This document shows, piece after piece, positions 46,643 through 58,806 of a DNA stretch of 64,000 nt. Below the pieces are notes generated by a model. It was not told where the DNA came from and made no database searches. It worked only from the letters and a program-made list of their open reading frames with translations. Made by a program: the position numbers and the translations under genes. The DNA is taken from NCBI GenBank assembly GCA_034638255.1, contig JAWPGT010000007.1, positions 310,001-374,000 on the forward strand. Reading direction: 5' to 3'. Each line of letters starts with the position of its first letter. The first letter of the stretch is position 1. The stretch comes from Coprinus comatus (taxonomy: Eukaryota; Basidiomycota; Agaricomycetes; Agaricales; Agaricaceae).

Positions 46643-49600
46643 TTACACTGCACTTCTCTCATCCATTTCAACCGGTATCTGGGCATACCCATTCGAACTC
46701 ACACCTCCTTCTCTTCTCCTACTAGCTGTCCACTCAACACCACTCCCAACCCATTCTCTAATATTATCCACAAATAATCCTGTCCACCCACTTCTTCCAG
46801 TTCCCGTTCCACTTGCAACAAAATTCTCTTCCAACTCCAATTGTGAATCAGGTCCTCCAGGCATAATACTTTCTCTAGGTCTCTTCCACCATTTCAACGT
46901 CAACGAACTACTTACAACACTAACACTTGAAAACGCCATAGCAGCGCCTGCCAACATAGGATGCATATATAATCCTAAAGGAAGGAATATGCCCATTGCC
47001 AAAGGAATCCCCAAAATGTTATAAACGCAGGCCCAAATTAGATTCCGTTTGATGACTCTGAAAATTGTTCTTGAGAGATGAAGAGCAGCTAAGACGTCGA
47101 GCAAATCTGAACGCATAAGAACGATATCAGCGGCTTCGATTGCTACTGATGTCCCAGAAGATAAAGCAATTCCGAGTGTAGCTGCTACTAGAGCTGGAGA
47201 ATCGTTAATACCATCACCAACCTATATTAGCAACAATGCGTTAGCATTCAGCGTCTTAAATTTTGCAAGAGGACTTACCATAGCAATTCCACCACCTTCA
47301 AGTTCCATCAACTCTGTAACCTTTGCTGCCTTTCCTTTAGGACTCATTTCCGCAAAAACATTTTCAGGTCTAATTCCAACTTGTTTCGCAATAGCATATG
47401 CAGTAGCTTTACCATCACCAGTCATCATACAAACTTCTACTCCCATATTCTCCAAAGCTCGAATAGCATATTTTGACGATGGTTTCGGTGCATCGCTAAG
47501 TGCGACAGCAAGAGCAGGTTTCGGGTATTCCAATCGTTTTCCACGAGTTTGAGAAATAATCGACACGTAGATAACCGTTCGACCAAGTTTAGTTTCTTGA
47601 ACTTCGTAAGCCGCAAGAGTCGGTGTAATCAGGATCATCGATGAATCCATCATCATATCAATATCTTTCTCCGACTCCTCGTCGCCTTGTGGTCTAGTCG
47701 CAAACTTTGCACTTCCGATCAACAAAGTCGCCGTTTTACCATTACAAACAATAGTCGCTTTAACGCCTTGACCGGTAACAGATTCGAAATCCACCACATC
47801 TGCTTTAGGTGCACTATCACCCAAAAGTTCTCTTCCATAAATCGCGATAGCTTTGGCCAGTGGATGTTCTGATTTAGCTTCAGTAGCACTAACCATAGCC
47901 ATAAGCTCCTTCCTTCCAATAATACCATCCGCAGATAAACCTTCGAGTTGTGTATCGCCAGCGTACAATTCCTCGTTTGTTGTGGGTAAATTTGTAGGTG
48001 GAACCCATTGCATTCCAACAACAGTCAATTTTCCAATAGTAACAGTTCCAGTTTTATCAAATACGATTTTCTTGATACCTTTACTTGCTTCAAGAGCTCG
48101 TCCACCTTTAATAAGGATACCATTCTTTGCACCCATGCCGGTTCCAACCATAATAGCAGTCGGAGTTGCCAACCCAAGTGCACAAGGACAAGCAACCACC
48201 ACCACGGATATACATATCTGCAGACAAACTGCCAATTTACTAGCCCCATGTTTATGGAACATTTTCGGTAAATCTTCATCGGCAATTAGTGCTGAGAGTA
48301 CTATCCAAACCAAAAACGTAATTCCAGCAAGTGAAATAACAGTAGGGACGAAATAACCAGCAACTTTATCCGCAAATGCTTGAATAGGTGCTTTGGAAGT
48401 TTGTGCATCCTCGACGAGTTTGACGATTTGTGAAAGTGCGGTATCTTTACCGGCTCGTGTGACGATCATATTAAAAGTTCCCAATCCGTTGACCGTACCT
48501 CCGATGACACTATCTCCGACTTGTTTCAGCACGGGAACAGCCTCACCTGTGATGGCGCTTTCATCTATACTTGAAGAGCCACGTATCACAGTTCCGTCCG
48601 CAGGTACCTTGTCTCCTGGTACGAGTTTGACTGTATCTCCGACTTCAACGAGGTCGGTAGCTATTTTCTTTTCCTGGGTACATGCCGGTGCGTCGGTATA
48701 GATAGTAGCCATTGAAGGAGCAAGCGACATCAGATCTGTCAAAGCTGCACTGGTTTTCCCTTTGGCTCTGTTCTCCAGGAACCGGCCGAGAGAAACAAAC
48801 ATGATCAGCATAGTGCTGGTTTCGAAGAATAGGAAGGGCCGGTAGTCAGGGGTGGTGTTGAATACGGCTAAGATCATGACAAAGAGTGAATAGACATATG
48901 CCGCAGATGTTCCGAGCATGACCAAGACGTCCATAGTTGCTGTACCATGTTTAAGAGATTTGTATGCTGAGTGATAGAATTTAGCGCCAACCCAGAATTG
49001 GGCGGGTGTGGTAATAACGAATGCAATGACGTCTCCAAGGTATATTCCATTAAAGAGGTGAGCTCCCAAAATCGATCGAATTCCGGGTATGTGCATACCA
49101 ACCATGGAGACGAAGAAGACAGGTAAGGCGAAGGTAAGAGACCAAGCGAAACGTTTGCGCCATTCCAGGACCTCTTTTGCTCTTGTGAGGGATTGAATTT
49201 GCGTAGCGTCTTCTTGATCAGAGAGCATAGCATCGAAGCCCATATCTTCAATTCGTTCGACCATTTCTCGAGGACTGATAAAGGAGCGATCGAAGTTGAC
49301 TGTACATGTTTCTGTTGCAAGAGAGACAGCTACACTGTTGATGCCTGGGATGGCAGAGAGGCCGGACTCTACGGTGGAGGTGCATGACGAGCAGGTCATG
49401 CCATAGATACGGAGTGTGACGGTGTGTTCGCTGGTTGGGGGAATAAGTGTGGCATCGAAACCAATATCACTGATTTCCTAGAGAACAAATGGGCAAACTT
49501 GGGAAGAGATGGAAAGGAGATGACATACTTCAATAAGTTTTGGGACCGTCCACAGTTGTGGATCGTATTCGACCACTCCTCGTTCGGCTAGCAGCGCAAC

Positions 49601-49847
49601 TTTGATAGAGTGAATTCCATCCTGGTTCCTGAGCATTCCCTCGATGGCCTGAGCTAGGATTAGTGGTTTAATCAGTGAAGATAGGAGAAAGACATACCTC
49701 TACACATGAACCGCATGTCATGCCTTGGATACGGAGCTCGCATTTCTCTGAGTTGCTGTCTGAGTGCATTGGGAGAGCGACAGGAGGGGATGGCAGTTCT
49801 GGTTCTTCAGGGAGTGTTGACCATAGCTTTGAAATTATGGTGGCCAT
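46643..49847 (-). CDS. CCC2: Copper-transporting P1B-type ATPase Ccc2
   Basis: About 1,015 residues, four exons, start [20 protein letters not shown] at 49847; the longest single frame starts later and misses the first metal-binding domain. Two heavy-metal-associated domains carry GMTCGSC and GMTCSSC. Then come membrane helices, the phosphatase motif TGEAVP, the copper-binding membrane motif CPC ([15 protein letters not shown]), the phosphorylated DKTGT, the nucleotide-binding SEHPLA with its His, and GDGIND, which is split by the intron at about 47221-47278. It pumps Cu(I) into the trans-Golgi for enzymes such as laccases and Fet3-type multicopper oxidases. The C-terminus ends ERSAV with no clear sorting motif. 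It shares a 97-bp divergent promoter with COQ3. Confidence 0.94.
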
Positions 49848-49944
49848 GGGAGGCAGTCCCAGGCCTGTGGGAAGGAATGAAAGAGATTTGTGTTTCGCCT
49901 CTCCCTACGCGATCGCTGGTAATTATGTGTGCTTAGTCATCACA
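49848..49944. promoter_or_regulatory. Divergent CCC2/COQ3 promoter (97 bp)
   Basis: Only 97 bases separate the two opposing ATGs, so both genes must use overlapping core promoter elements or very short leaders. No TATA box is visible. Confidence 0.6.
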
Positions 49945-50831
49945 ATGTTCTCACTTTTCTCCCGTCAACTCGCACGCGCTACTCCTCCGAGCCTCGCACG
50001 CACAGTCTCGGCCTCAACACACGCGTCGAGCAGTGTCAATAATGCTGAGATAGAACACTTTTCAAAACTCTCCAAGCACTGGTGGGATGAACATGGGGAG
50101 TTTGGCTTTCTTCACTCGATGAACCCTGTCCGTATGCAATTTATCCGAGAAAAGGTCCTGGACGCTGCTAGAGACGATATGCTCTCTATGCAACCTGACA
50201 CAGCTCACGCCCTCCGCGGTATGGACGTTTTGGACGTTGGGTGCGGTGGTGGGCTATTATCGGAGGTGAGCACACATGCGACTTCGGAATATCCGCATAA
50301 AACTCAATCATCACGCGGTTCACCACCAGAGTCTTGCCCGACTAGGTGCCAACACTCTTGGTATCGATGCTTCTGCAGATAACATAGGTATTGCTCGTCA
50401 GCATGCCTCAACGGATCCCGTGCTTTCACCGACATTAATTTATGCGCATACAACTGCTGAAGCACTTCTGGAACAACCGAAACGATATGACGTAGTGTGC
50501 TCATTGGAGGTGGTAGAACACGTAGACAATCCTGCGGCGTTCCTAGGCACATGTGCCGAACTTGTAAAGGTATGGTCTACGGTGTTCTTTGATATCAATG
50601 ACCTGTTAAAAATCAGAAACTTCTGAGAATCCGACGCTTTCCCAGACACTCGAATCCAGTTCTAGGCCCTGGATCACAAGACAGTCGACAAGCTACCTTC
50701 CGCGGACGCAAGCAGAGCTTCGGGGACTGATCTATAATCCATTATTTGGTAATTGGATACTAGCACCGAAAGACGTGTGGGGGTCGACGGCGTGTAATTA
50801 CATTTTCTGGGTGCGAAAGCCCACAGAGTAG
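49945..50831 (+). CDS. COQ3: COQ3-like ubiquinone O-methyltransferase with an internal deletion
   Basis: About 253 residues, start MFSLFSRQLARATPPSLARTV, a basic presequence fit for mitochondrial import. The methyltransferase core is clear: FSKLSKHWWDEHGEFGFLHSMNP, VLDVGCGGGLLSE (SAM loop), TLGIDAS, and CSLEVVEHVDNPAAFL. The end is equally clear: AELRGLIYNPLFGNWILAP and CNYIFWVRKPTE. Between them the family has a block starting LVKPGG(H)LFLST and running to a GTHTY/PEEL segment, roughly 55 residues. Here LVK is followed, after a 58-nt intron (GTATGG...CTGAG), by NPTLSQTLESSSRPWITR. No DNA remains to encode the block. The enzyme does both O-methylations of coenzyme Q synthesis; without this strand it may not work. 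Introns: 50265-50331 and 50571-50628. Confidence 0.8.
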
Positions 50832-50931
50832 ATAATGTCTGAATTTCCGTTTGAGGCAATTAGAATTTAGCATGCCAAATTCCAATGCAAGTTGCCGCAT
50901 CACACTAACACGTAAACGACAGCACTGAACA

Positions 50932-52031
50932 ATGGCAAACATCGGAAGTGCGTTCTTGGGTGATCTCCAAGCTAAACGTATCAGGCATCTGTCGTCTCCA
51001 GCAACCACTCTCTCACCACCTATTTCTCCCCCTGCCACTGGTGTGAGTGGGTTTCAATCTCTTTCGTCGCCAATGGAACCTCTGCCGAAATCAGAACCAG
51101 AATCGGAAACCGAGTCTAACGACGAGCAACCTTTGAAGGATGAGCATGTTCCAGTGGGGAAGACGACGATTGACCCAATGTTGGCGGTTGAGTTGAGATT
51201 GAGGTGGTTGGAGGCTTTGGTCCTTGGTCTGAATGCGGGTACCACCAAGACAAAGGGAGGGAAGATCAAGGAACAGGAGACGGTGGCAAGGCTAGCAGAG
51301 GATGTGCAGAAGAAATTGAATAAGGTTGTAGAAGGTAATGAAGGACTCAAGAGGTTCATGCAATCTTGTACGTTTTTTTTTTTTCTCTTTTTTGTTTATA
51401 ACTCAAGTATAAACACGACGTGCTAGATGATCAACATGCACAATATCTAACTCCCTCATTTGCACTTTCTGGAATACTCGATGTTTCATTACCTGTAACA
51501 CCAACCGAAGAATCAATTAACCAACATAACCTCACAGCGTCCATGTTACCTGTATATGAAAACATGAATCCTGCAGAGTTGGAAGCGTATTTAACCGAAA
51601 TGGAACCTGATATAAGAGCTGCTGACAGAGATATGCAAGAGATCGAGGCGTTGGTTAAGAAAGGCGTTACGGGTGCTGGTAAACTAGCAGGTGTGTGTAT
51701 TGACTATTTGTGTGGTAGTATTATTTACGTTTGAGATACACGTTAGATTACGAAGTACTCCAGCCTCGACTTGTGAAATTGATAAAAGAACACGAAGAGG
51801 ATGTGAAGCTAGCAAAGCAGCTAGAAAAGCGAGTGGCTAAATTGGTGCAGAAACACGCTACACATGTACGCATATAGCCATATTGGGATTCGTTAGCTGA
51901 TTTGAAGACAGGTGGACACACTGTCTGAACTGTTTGTAGCGTGGGACGAGGCATTGGTGGAAGCTGAGAACAGAACAATATTGTTGGAAAAGGAGAGCAG
52001 AGGACGAGAGAGACTAGGATTAATACCTTAG
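50932..52031 (+). CDS. Dynactin subunit p24/DCTN3-like coiled-coil protein
   Basis: About 310 residues over four exons, start MANIGSAFLGDLQAKRIRHL. A Ser/Glu-rich N-terminus precedes a mostly helical body: LAVELRLRWLEALVLGL, DVQKKLNKVVEGNEGLKRFM, EMEPDIRAADRDMQEIEALV, DYEVLQPRLVKLIKEHEEDV, and finally VDTLSELFVAWDEALVEAE. The order and the last motif match the p24 (DCTN3) shoulder subunit of dynactin, whose animal form has FVQWDELL at the same place. Dynactin links dynein to cargo and places nuclei in hyphae. The animal protein is 186 residues; the extra length is at the N-terminus. It starts 100 bp after COQ3 ends, and the next gene starts 112 bp after it. The match is by pattern, so the name is moderately sure. 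Confidence 0.65.
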
Positions 52032-52143
52032 AAGAGAGTGGCTGTGTCTTTTCAATTTATTATGTATGTCACTGCCTCCCACCACCTGTAACCCTCTTCC
52101 TCTCCATACTTGCGTCACGCCTTCCTCTCAATTTTCTACTCCC

Positions 52144-53718
52144 ATGGACCCACCTTTACGAACCAGCTACGAAAACACGTTTCATGACATTCCACTTGAC
52201 ATTGCAAGACTCATATTCGAAAGCGCTATGGAAACTAACCCTATGCCTATCCATCTCGCTTTAGTCTCACGACAAGTCCAATCATGGTACGTCTAACCGT
52301 CCATTTCCATCTATATATCTTACCAAGTATGCCATGTTTTCTTTAGGGTTGAACCATTAATCTACAGACATTTGGTTTTTAAAACTCGTTCTCAATTCCG
52401 TAACTTCTATCGAACCTTTCGTGAACGTCGATTCTCTTTATCAAAACCACCTGAATTCTATTCGAGAAATGTCAAGTCTTTATATATTACAAATAAAGCT
52501 TGTATAAGAAAGGAAAAGGTTTACGCTATCATGAAGTGTTTTAATGGGTTACGAGCAGTTGCTTCCTGGGATTTACATTGGGGAAAATATATTGTTAGGG
52601 TAATGGTTGGCCAATCCCAAGGCCAAGGGAAGAAAGGTGGTGGATTGGGAGATGGGAGAGATAAAGGAAGTGACGAATCTGAGAAGGATTTAGATTTAGA
52701 CTTGGACTTGGATTTTGATAATGGCGGTGAAGGACAAGAAGGTGGAGGAGGACCAAACAACGAAAAAGAAAACGAGAGAAGAAAAAGAAGAAAAGAACAA
52801 CAGAAAGATACATTCGCATATAAAGACCTCAAAAGAATCTCAATATCTGCATACGCTCTAACTCTTGAGCATGTAGATTTGAGATTACGAGCATTCCAAG
52901 ATATCACTCATTTGGATATCTACTTCAACAGAAAGTTCAATTGGATGTCACTTTTGGCAATGGAGAATCTACGTTATTTGACAATGGATTTATTAACACT
53001 TGTGGGTACTAGGATGAGCATCAGGGAAATGTGCATTTGGATGGAATGTATCATTGCAATTTGTAGGTTCCTGACGGATTTGAAGGTCATCATATTTGCT
53101 TGTGTGGATCATAAAAATGCCGATTTTGATTTGAGGGATAAAGAGGGGAGTTTTCTGTTACCTTGGAACCTTGAAGCCGAAGAAGACTTGGAATCAACAT
53201 CAACAACGATAGGAAGACCGTTATTTCAGATAGATCAAGTCGACCCTCACACATTACATTATTTGACTCAAGTGTCATTGGGAATTCGAGATCCTCGTGT
53301 CGTACTTGGAATTGCGTCGGACGGTGTACCAAGAGAACAGTTGTTGAGGGATTATATGGTTAGTTTTATCTATCCTATCAATACCTTTGATTGGGATTTC
53401 AATAAAGAAATCGGGTCAAGACTCGGTGGTACTCTTGATGTCACAAATGATGAAGGTGAAGAGTTTCGAGAAAGTTGGGATATAGCAGAAGAAATTGTGG
53501 TGAAGAGAAAAAAAGAATTTGCGTGGATGTTTTTGGATGAAGAATGCAAAGATGATAATTGTCATTGCCATGATGATGAAATTCAAGAGGTTTTGGAAAT
53601 GAGGAAATTGGAGGTTTTTGGTAATGTGGCGAGGAAGAGGTTAAGAGCTTGTGGTTTTGTTGTGGAATCGCCGGTGAATAGTTATGTGGACATATATTCG
53701 GACTCGGACTCGGATTAG
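52144..53718 (+). CDS. F-box-like protein (paralogue 2)
   Basis: About 505 residues, one intron near 52288-52346. Start MDPPLRTSYENTFHDIPLDI (an in-frame ATG at 52066 lies too near the previous gene's stop). F-box-like segment DIPLDIARLIFESAMETN...HLALVSRQVQSW, then VEPLIYRHLVFKTRSQFRNFYRTFRERR. The blocks RNVKSLYI, ITHLDIYFNRKFNW, LKVIIFACVDHKNADFDL, GIRDPRVVLGIASDGVP and SWDIAEEIVVKRKKEFAW each have a partner in the gene at 43727-45748. A low-complexity DLDLDLDLDF run and a lysine/glutamate-rich insert (NNEKENERRKRRKEQQKD) are special to this copy. The C-terminus is rich in His/Cys/Asp (CKDDNCHCHDDE) and ends SDSDSD. Probably an SCF substrate receptor; its target is unknown. Confidence 0.75.
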
Positions 53719-56444
53719 GATTAATCGTTTGTTCATGAACTTTTTATTTTTTGTTGTCAGAAGGGTGCCATACATTATATGGTTTCTTTTTTGTGAATCT
53801 TTATTGGCTCCTAGATTTAATTTATTAATTCATAATGGAAACCCACCTTTTTGCTCATGTAATAAACGAATTGTTATAAATAATTTTTTTAAACAGCCCA
53901 TTACAGTCAATATCTTCCTCAGAAGATTATGGAGAATCTTTCAAGGACAAACCTTTACCATGAGCTTAATCTACTTGTGCGTTGAGAACGTTTGAATATT
54001 GAACGAAACATTCACTATTTTGAAATTTATCGAGAATCGGAATTTGCAATTCCATGCAGGTAGCACTGCCACCTACTGCCACTTGGTAATTAAGATCTGT
54101 GACGTCATGTGCAAAGAACATACAGTATGTGTGATGTTATCGCAGGGTATATGGCCCGTGCGGGGCAATGGCTTTCCTCGAGCACTCAGTTGCACTCCGA
54201 ATATCTAATGCTCCATGGTCGAGGCTTGTGGTATCCCATTTATGGACGGGGACGGGGACGGGTCAACACTGTTTAGGAGATTAGTTTGCTCTCCGAAAGC
54301 CAAGGAAAATTGTTCGTCCAAAGGACATACCTACTACCCATATTCTTTGGTTTCCCTTTAGGGTACATCTGTTGCTCAAAATGGACGATGGAGGATAATC
54401 GATAGTCACCTTAGCCAAAACGAAACATCCTTGTTCAACATTCAACAGTGTTGTCTCAGTCTCGAAATTATTTCAATGTATCGGTGAACGGCTAGTTGTT
54501 CATTAACATTTTTAGTTTGAATTTATAGGTTTTTTGGTCCAACGTACTGTGACTGTATCACTTCGAGGCAACGCCATGAAAAAATTCCACTACTTGGATC
54601 CGGCGTTGCCTTTTGAATCTAACGCTCTATCTCAAAAAGAAATATCGGCTCCCACGAACTTGACCTTTGTTACAGGCACGATGTGTATCAGCATCAATAT
54701 ACCTGCGATATACTCGGATATTAAACACTGACTATCCTGATAGATTGATCACTGATACCCCGGAGCTTCAAGATCATTGAGAAGAAGTTAGAAGGAAAAT
54801 TTCCAGGAATCTCAGGCTGGAAGTTCTTCGTTCTCACTACTCAGTCTACAACAGCCAGTTCTGAAGGTTGTAGAGACGAACCAAGACGAAAATAGACTTA
54901 TTTATGGGATGATAGTCACTAATACGGATACTAAGTAGATTGAAGCAGCTAGCATCATTTCAAGTCCCGATCACGAACCAGCAACCATCTAAGAACACAA
55001 GTTGCTCTGGATAATTGTCCTTTACGGTAAGAGGTTAGAGTATACCGAAGAAGACACACGGACTTCCCTTCATCCATGCTTCACGGTGGATCGGATTAAT
55101 GTGGAACACATGCAGTTTATTCAACAGCACCACTCATTTTGACGTGTAGTTTTTGTCAATAAACTCCACCCTACCCACTATAGTAGACTACATGATGGTT
55201 GGACATTTTGGGCAATACCTTATTGTGCATTTCTGTCCCACAAAATGTCAGAAGCTGTTATTTTTTTTTCGGATGCATGAAGGATACTTTACCGATGTCA
55301 ATATTGTCAACTAGGACTTCGATTTAGTGAACCTCTGATGGAAGATTTTTACCTCCACATTAGTTGCGTTTTGCCACCTGATTTCTATCTGGTTGATCTA
55401 AATCAATACATAGTTGTTACTTATCTTCAAATCATATATTAAGTGGATGGCATCGTTTATTTTATTTTGGCCGGGGGATATAAAATTAGGATAGAATATA
55501 AGGAGCGTCGGGTCCTCTTTAGAGAAAATCATTGGATATCAAGAAAAGCCCAATCTATAGTAAGGATCTCTCGTTAAGAAAGTTTCGAAATCATGATAGT
55601 AAGTACCCCTAAGTACCCACTTAATTGACAGAAGCTCAACAAGTCACTAGTCACTCTGGACCCTCAAAATCTACTCGGTGTAGATTTTCAATACATATCA
55701 TCTTGTTGGATCATCAAAACTAAAAATATAATCCAATTGGGTTCCGTATACTACAAGTCCCGGCTTCTTTCGGTCTCAGTTTTCAAATAAACACTAATTA
55801 CAGCACCGTGTCTTCTGAATTCTTCGTTCGGGCTTCTAGTGGACACCCTGTTCTTTTTAGTAAGCCAGGCTTCAAAGTTTTTGAATTTGAGTTCGTGTCT
55901 TTTTTTATTTATTGAACGATTGAGAAGCAATCAATGTTTGTGAACCTTCATCTTCGCTGCCAATGGACTAATATTCCTCTGCAAACCTGCTGGGAGTCAA
56001 ACAGGGGTCAATTGTCTTGTATTTTAACTCCGGTTGCATTAAGCTTTAAGCACTCTTGATTTGCAATGAAACCTATAATTAAATTTTTTTTTAAATATAT
56101 CATCACTGTTCCGATCCCTGCCAAGTCCATACTTACGACAAATACATGTTAGTTCCAACTCACTATGATGTTACCTCTTCGCAAACTTGTAAAAGAGTTG
56201 TCGATTGTCAATACAAAAAGACATTTCCATACTGAGTATTTCACTAGAATATTATAAAATGTTTGCCGAATGAGTCCGTTATCACCTACTTGACAGGTTA
56301 ATGTCAAGTTCAACAACAATCCTCCATATGCGAAATTTATTCCAAAAGGTCCAAGTTGTGGATAAGTTGCTCAGCACTCTTTGATCTTGGTATAATCCTA
56401 CAATTGTAGGGAACGGGATACCTATAGTATTCCTAATGAGTCAA
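53719..56444. other. Gene-poor region, 2.7 kb
   Basis: I can support no gene, RNA or transposon here. Local features: a short CTGCCACYT doublet near 54067, GGGGAC repeats near 54247-54262, and a TATAAAA at 55479-55485 without a credible downstream frame. The DNA is AT-rich with many stops in all frames. It may be a decayed element. Confidence 0.5.
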
Positions 56445-58401
56445 CTATTCGACAGCCAGATGAAGAGAGAATACAAACGAGATTGTTCCTGTAGTCATAA
56501 GAGGTCGCACTTCAATCTCATGCCCTTTGTTGTCCAATGCGGGAAGGATATCGTACACTGAAAGCACATGGGCAATAAGTGAGAATAGCGATTCATTGCT
56601 GAGGTATCTTCCAGGACATATTCTCCTTCCAAACCCAAAAGCAGCTACAGCGGGATCACGGATATCGGGATTGAGCTTGCCATCCTTCAAAAATCGCTCT
56701 GGTTTGTATGCAAGAGGGTCTGGATAAATTTCTGGCTCGTGCAAGATAGACCTATAAATACGATATGGACATTGAGAAGTATTGTTGCATGCCTGAGAAC
56801 AGACGTACCACACGTTGCCAATCACGATTGTCCCTTTAGGTATATAATATCCTTCATATTCATCTGCTTCAGTGGTTGTATGCCCCACACCTAATATTGC
56901 ATGAAGGCAGTGTGAATATATGTACTTAGCTGAAAAAGACCGACATTACCAAGTGGTGTTACGGCTTGCCATCGTAAAGATTCTTTCACCATGGCGCTGA
57001 TATAGGGAAGTTGGGGTCTGTCCTCGAACTCGGGTAGGCGTCCTCCACAAACCGCATCAAGCTCTGCTTGAGCTTTCTTCTGAACCTCTGGATGGAGGCA
57101 CATAGCCGCGAAGAACGTTTGAACAGATGATACAGTCTGTGAAAACCTCAATAATGAGAGAATGGTCTACTAGTAAGGTCGGGTTTGTGCACTTACAGTA
57201 TCACCTCCGGCTACATGTGACAATATAAATTAGCCTGCGACTCTTTTTCATTATAAATATATCTACCCACCGGCATAAGCCAAGGCACACACATTTTCAG
57301 CAACCAGTCTTTCTTCTGCATAGTTAGGTGAGCTTTCCTCAGGCAACTTCTCGATCAGAGCAGCCGCAACAGAAGGAATTGCCGTTCCGTTCCGCTGTAT
57401 GTATTTCTTTAGTATTTCTTGTATACGAAGACATGCATGCTCACCAAGTCTTTTTGTGTTTCGGCAAAAGGCTCCTCGGCTAACCGTCGACTAGCATGAT
57501 ACCAGTGTATAGCTTTCCGCTTCCATTCGGCGCCCGGGAACCATTGAGGAATAAATTTCATAGCAGGGATCAGATCGACGAGGAAGCTTCCTGCATTTGC
57601 CGCCTGAACAAATCCTTCCAGTACGTCTGTTGCATTGTCAACATAGGGATCGTTGTCCTCTTTAACTGTGATGCCGTATGTGACTTTCATGATAGTTGCT
57701 CCAAACGTGCTAAATGGCCGTTGTTAAGAGGATACTATTGCTGAATATATTATCCTGCTCACTGTCTGATATGATCCATAAACAATTCCGGAGAGACCAG
57801 TAGCCGACGAATAAAATTACGGGCTGAGCCGAGTTGTATGGACTGATATTTGTGGACGACGTTTGTGTTGAAATGATCATGGAAAGAACGGCGATGTCGA
57901 CGCCACCATGGACCATAGCGCATCAAACTGAAAGCAAAGTCCCAGCCCATCCTATAAGATAATAAATATGTAGTGCTTCATAGAGTGTCGCAAGTGCCGA
58001 CGTACAGTTCTACAAGCATCGGGAAACGCGAACGATCGGAGTAATTGGATGAACGTTTTTCAAATAGTTCATTTGCGTGTTGAAGGTTTCCAAGGATTAG
58101 AAATGGTTGTCCAAAGACTTCGTAATATATAAGGTCTCCTATTTTAATTATACTGGTACTCAGTCACTTAAGTCAACTCGAAGACGTTAAACGTACCGTA
58201 TGTCTTGCGCCATTGATCAAATACAAGCCAAGGTCGCTCCGTGGGTGCATCGAATAAATTTCCAATAAGAGGGTAGCCTTTTGGACCAGGTGGTAGTGGA
58301 AGACGTCTGGGATTTTCCTTCCGTTCATTGATCAATTTGTTTAATCGCCATATAATGAAGACACTTGTGATAGATATGCCGATGGGAGTAACAAGATCCA
58401 T
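56445..58401 (-). CDS. Cytochrome P450 monooxygenase
   Basis: About 510 residues in roughly nine exons, start [20 protein letters not shown], an N-terminal membrane anchor, then the proline hinge [17 protein letters not shown]. Helix C carries WWRRHRR; helix I reads AGGDTTVSS; helix K KESLRW is the ExxR motif; PERF follows; the heme loop is [11 protein letters not shown] with its cysteine ligand. The end is FSLHLAVE. The I-helix motif is built across a 14-nt exon (57197-57210). Motif wording is like the fungal O-methylsterigmatocystin oxidoreductase-type P450s that are expanded in wood- and litter-decaying basidiomycetes, but the family number and substrate cannot be read from the sequence. 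Likely ER membrane. No other secondary-metabolism gene adjoins it, so it is a lone P450 rather than part of a visible cluster. Confidence 0.9.
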
Positions 58402-58431
58402 AGTTTGAAAGACAGAAGTCCCAGAACACGT

Positions 58432-58442
58432 ATTTATATAAG
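58432..58442 (-). promoter_or_regulatory. TATA box of the P450 gene
   Basis: On the minus strand TTATATAAATA lies about 31-41 bases before the ATG at 58401, so the leader must be very short. Confidence 0.55.
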
Positions 58443-58722
58443 TCCTGGCCCTCTGTCATGGAAGTTCGGTTTGCTCAGGTTTACAGAAGATCGAGTGTAT
58501 AGTGCCATCATCGGCGCCTGCCAATTGATGCCCAGTTAAACTGTGACAGATGTTCCTACCATACGAGGCAGTGGCGTGGTTGGCAACAGACTTAGGAAGC
58601 GATTTGGGCTCCTTGGGGTTAAGCAGGCTAATAACTTCGTAGATAAGAGAGGTGGTGCAAGTTGGTGCAAGGATACGTTCTCGCACTTCCGATGTGATGC
58701 CGACAAACTAGGAATGGTCATT

Positions 58723-58757
58723 TGGACCACGGTATGTGTTCGAAATACCGTGGTCCA
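58723..58757. repeat. Perfect 13-bp inverted repeat (hairpin)
   Basis: TGGACCACGGTAT and its exact complement ATACCGTGGTCCA flank a 9-base loop (GTGTTCGAA). It lies about 320 bases upstream of the P450 start. Confidence 0.85.
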
Positions 58758-58777
58758 TTGGGAAATACGACCGCTGA

Positions 58778-58806
58778 AATAGACAGAGCATTGCAATAGA
58801 CAGAGC
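58778..58806. repeat. 12-bp direct repeat
   Basis: AATAGACAGAGC occurs at 58778-58789 and 58795-58806, five bases apart, just beyond the hairpin. Confidence 0.8.

Noticed and set aside
52066..52143. Upstream ATG of F-box gene 2
   Set aside because: Only 34 bases after the dynactin stop; the paralogue alignment starts after 52144.
55479..55620. Gene start after TATAAAA at 55479
   Set aside because: The following ATG (near 55593) meets a stop within a dozen codons, and the possible intron is only 37 nt.
58723..58806. Terminal inverted repeats of a DNA transposon
   Set aside because: The arms are only nine bases apart and enclose no sequence, so this is a hairpin, not element ends.
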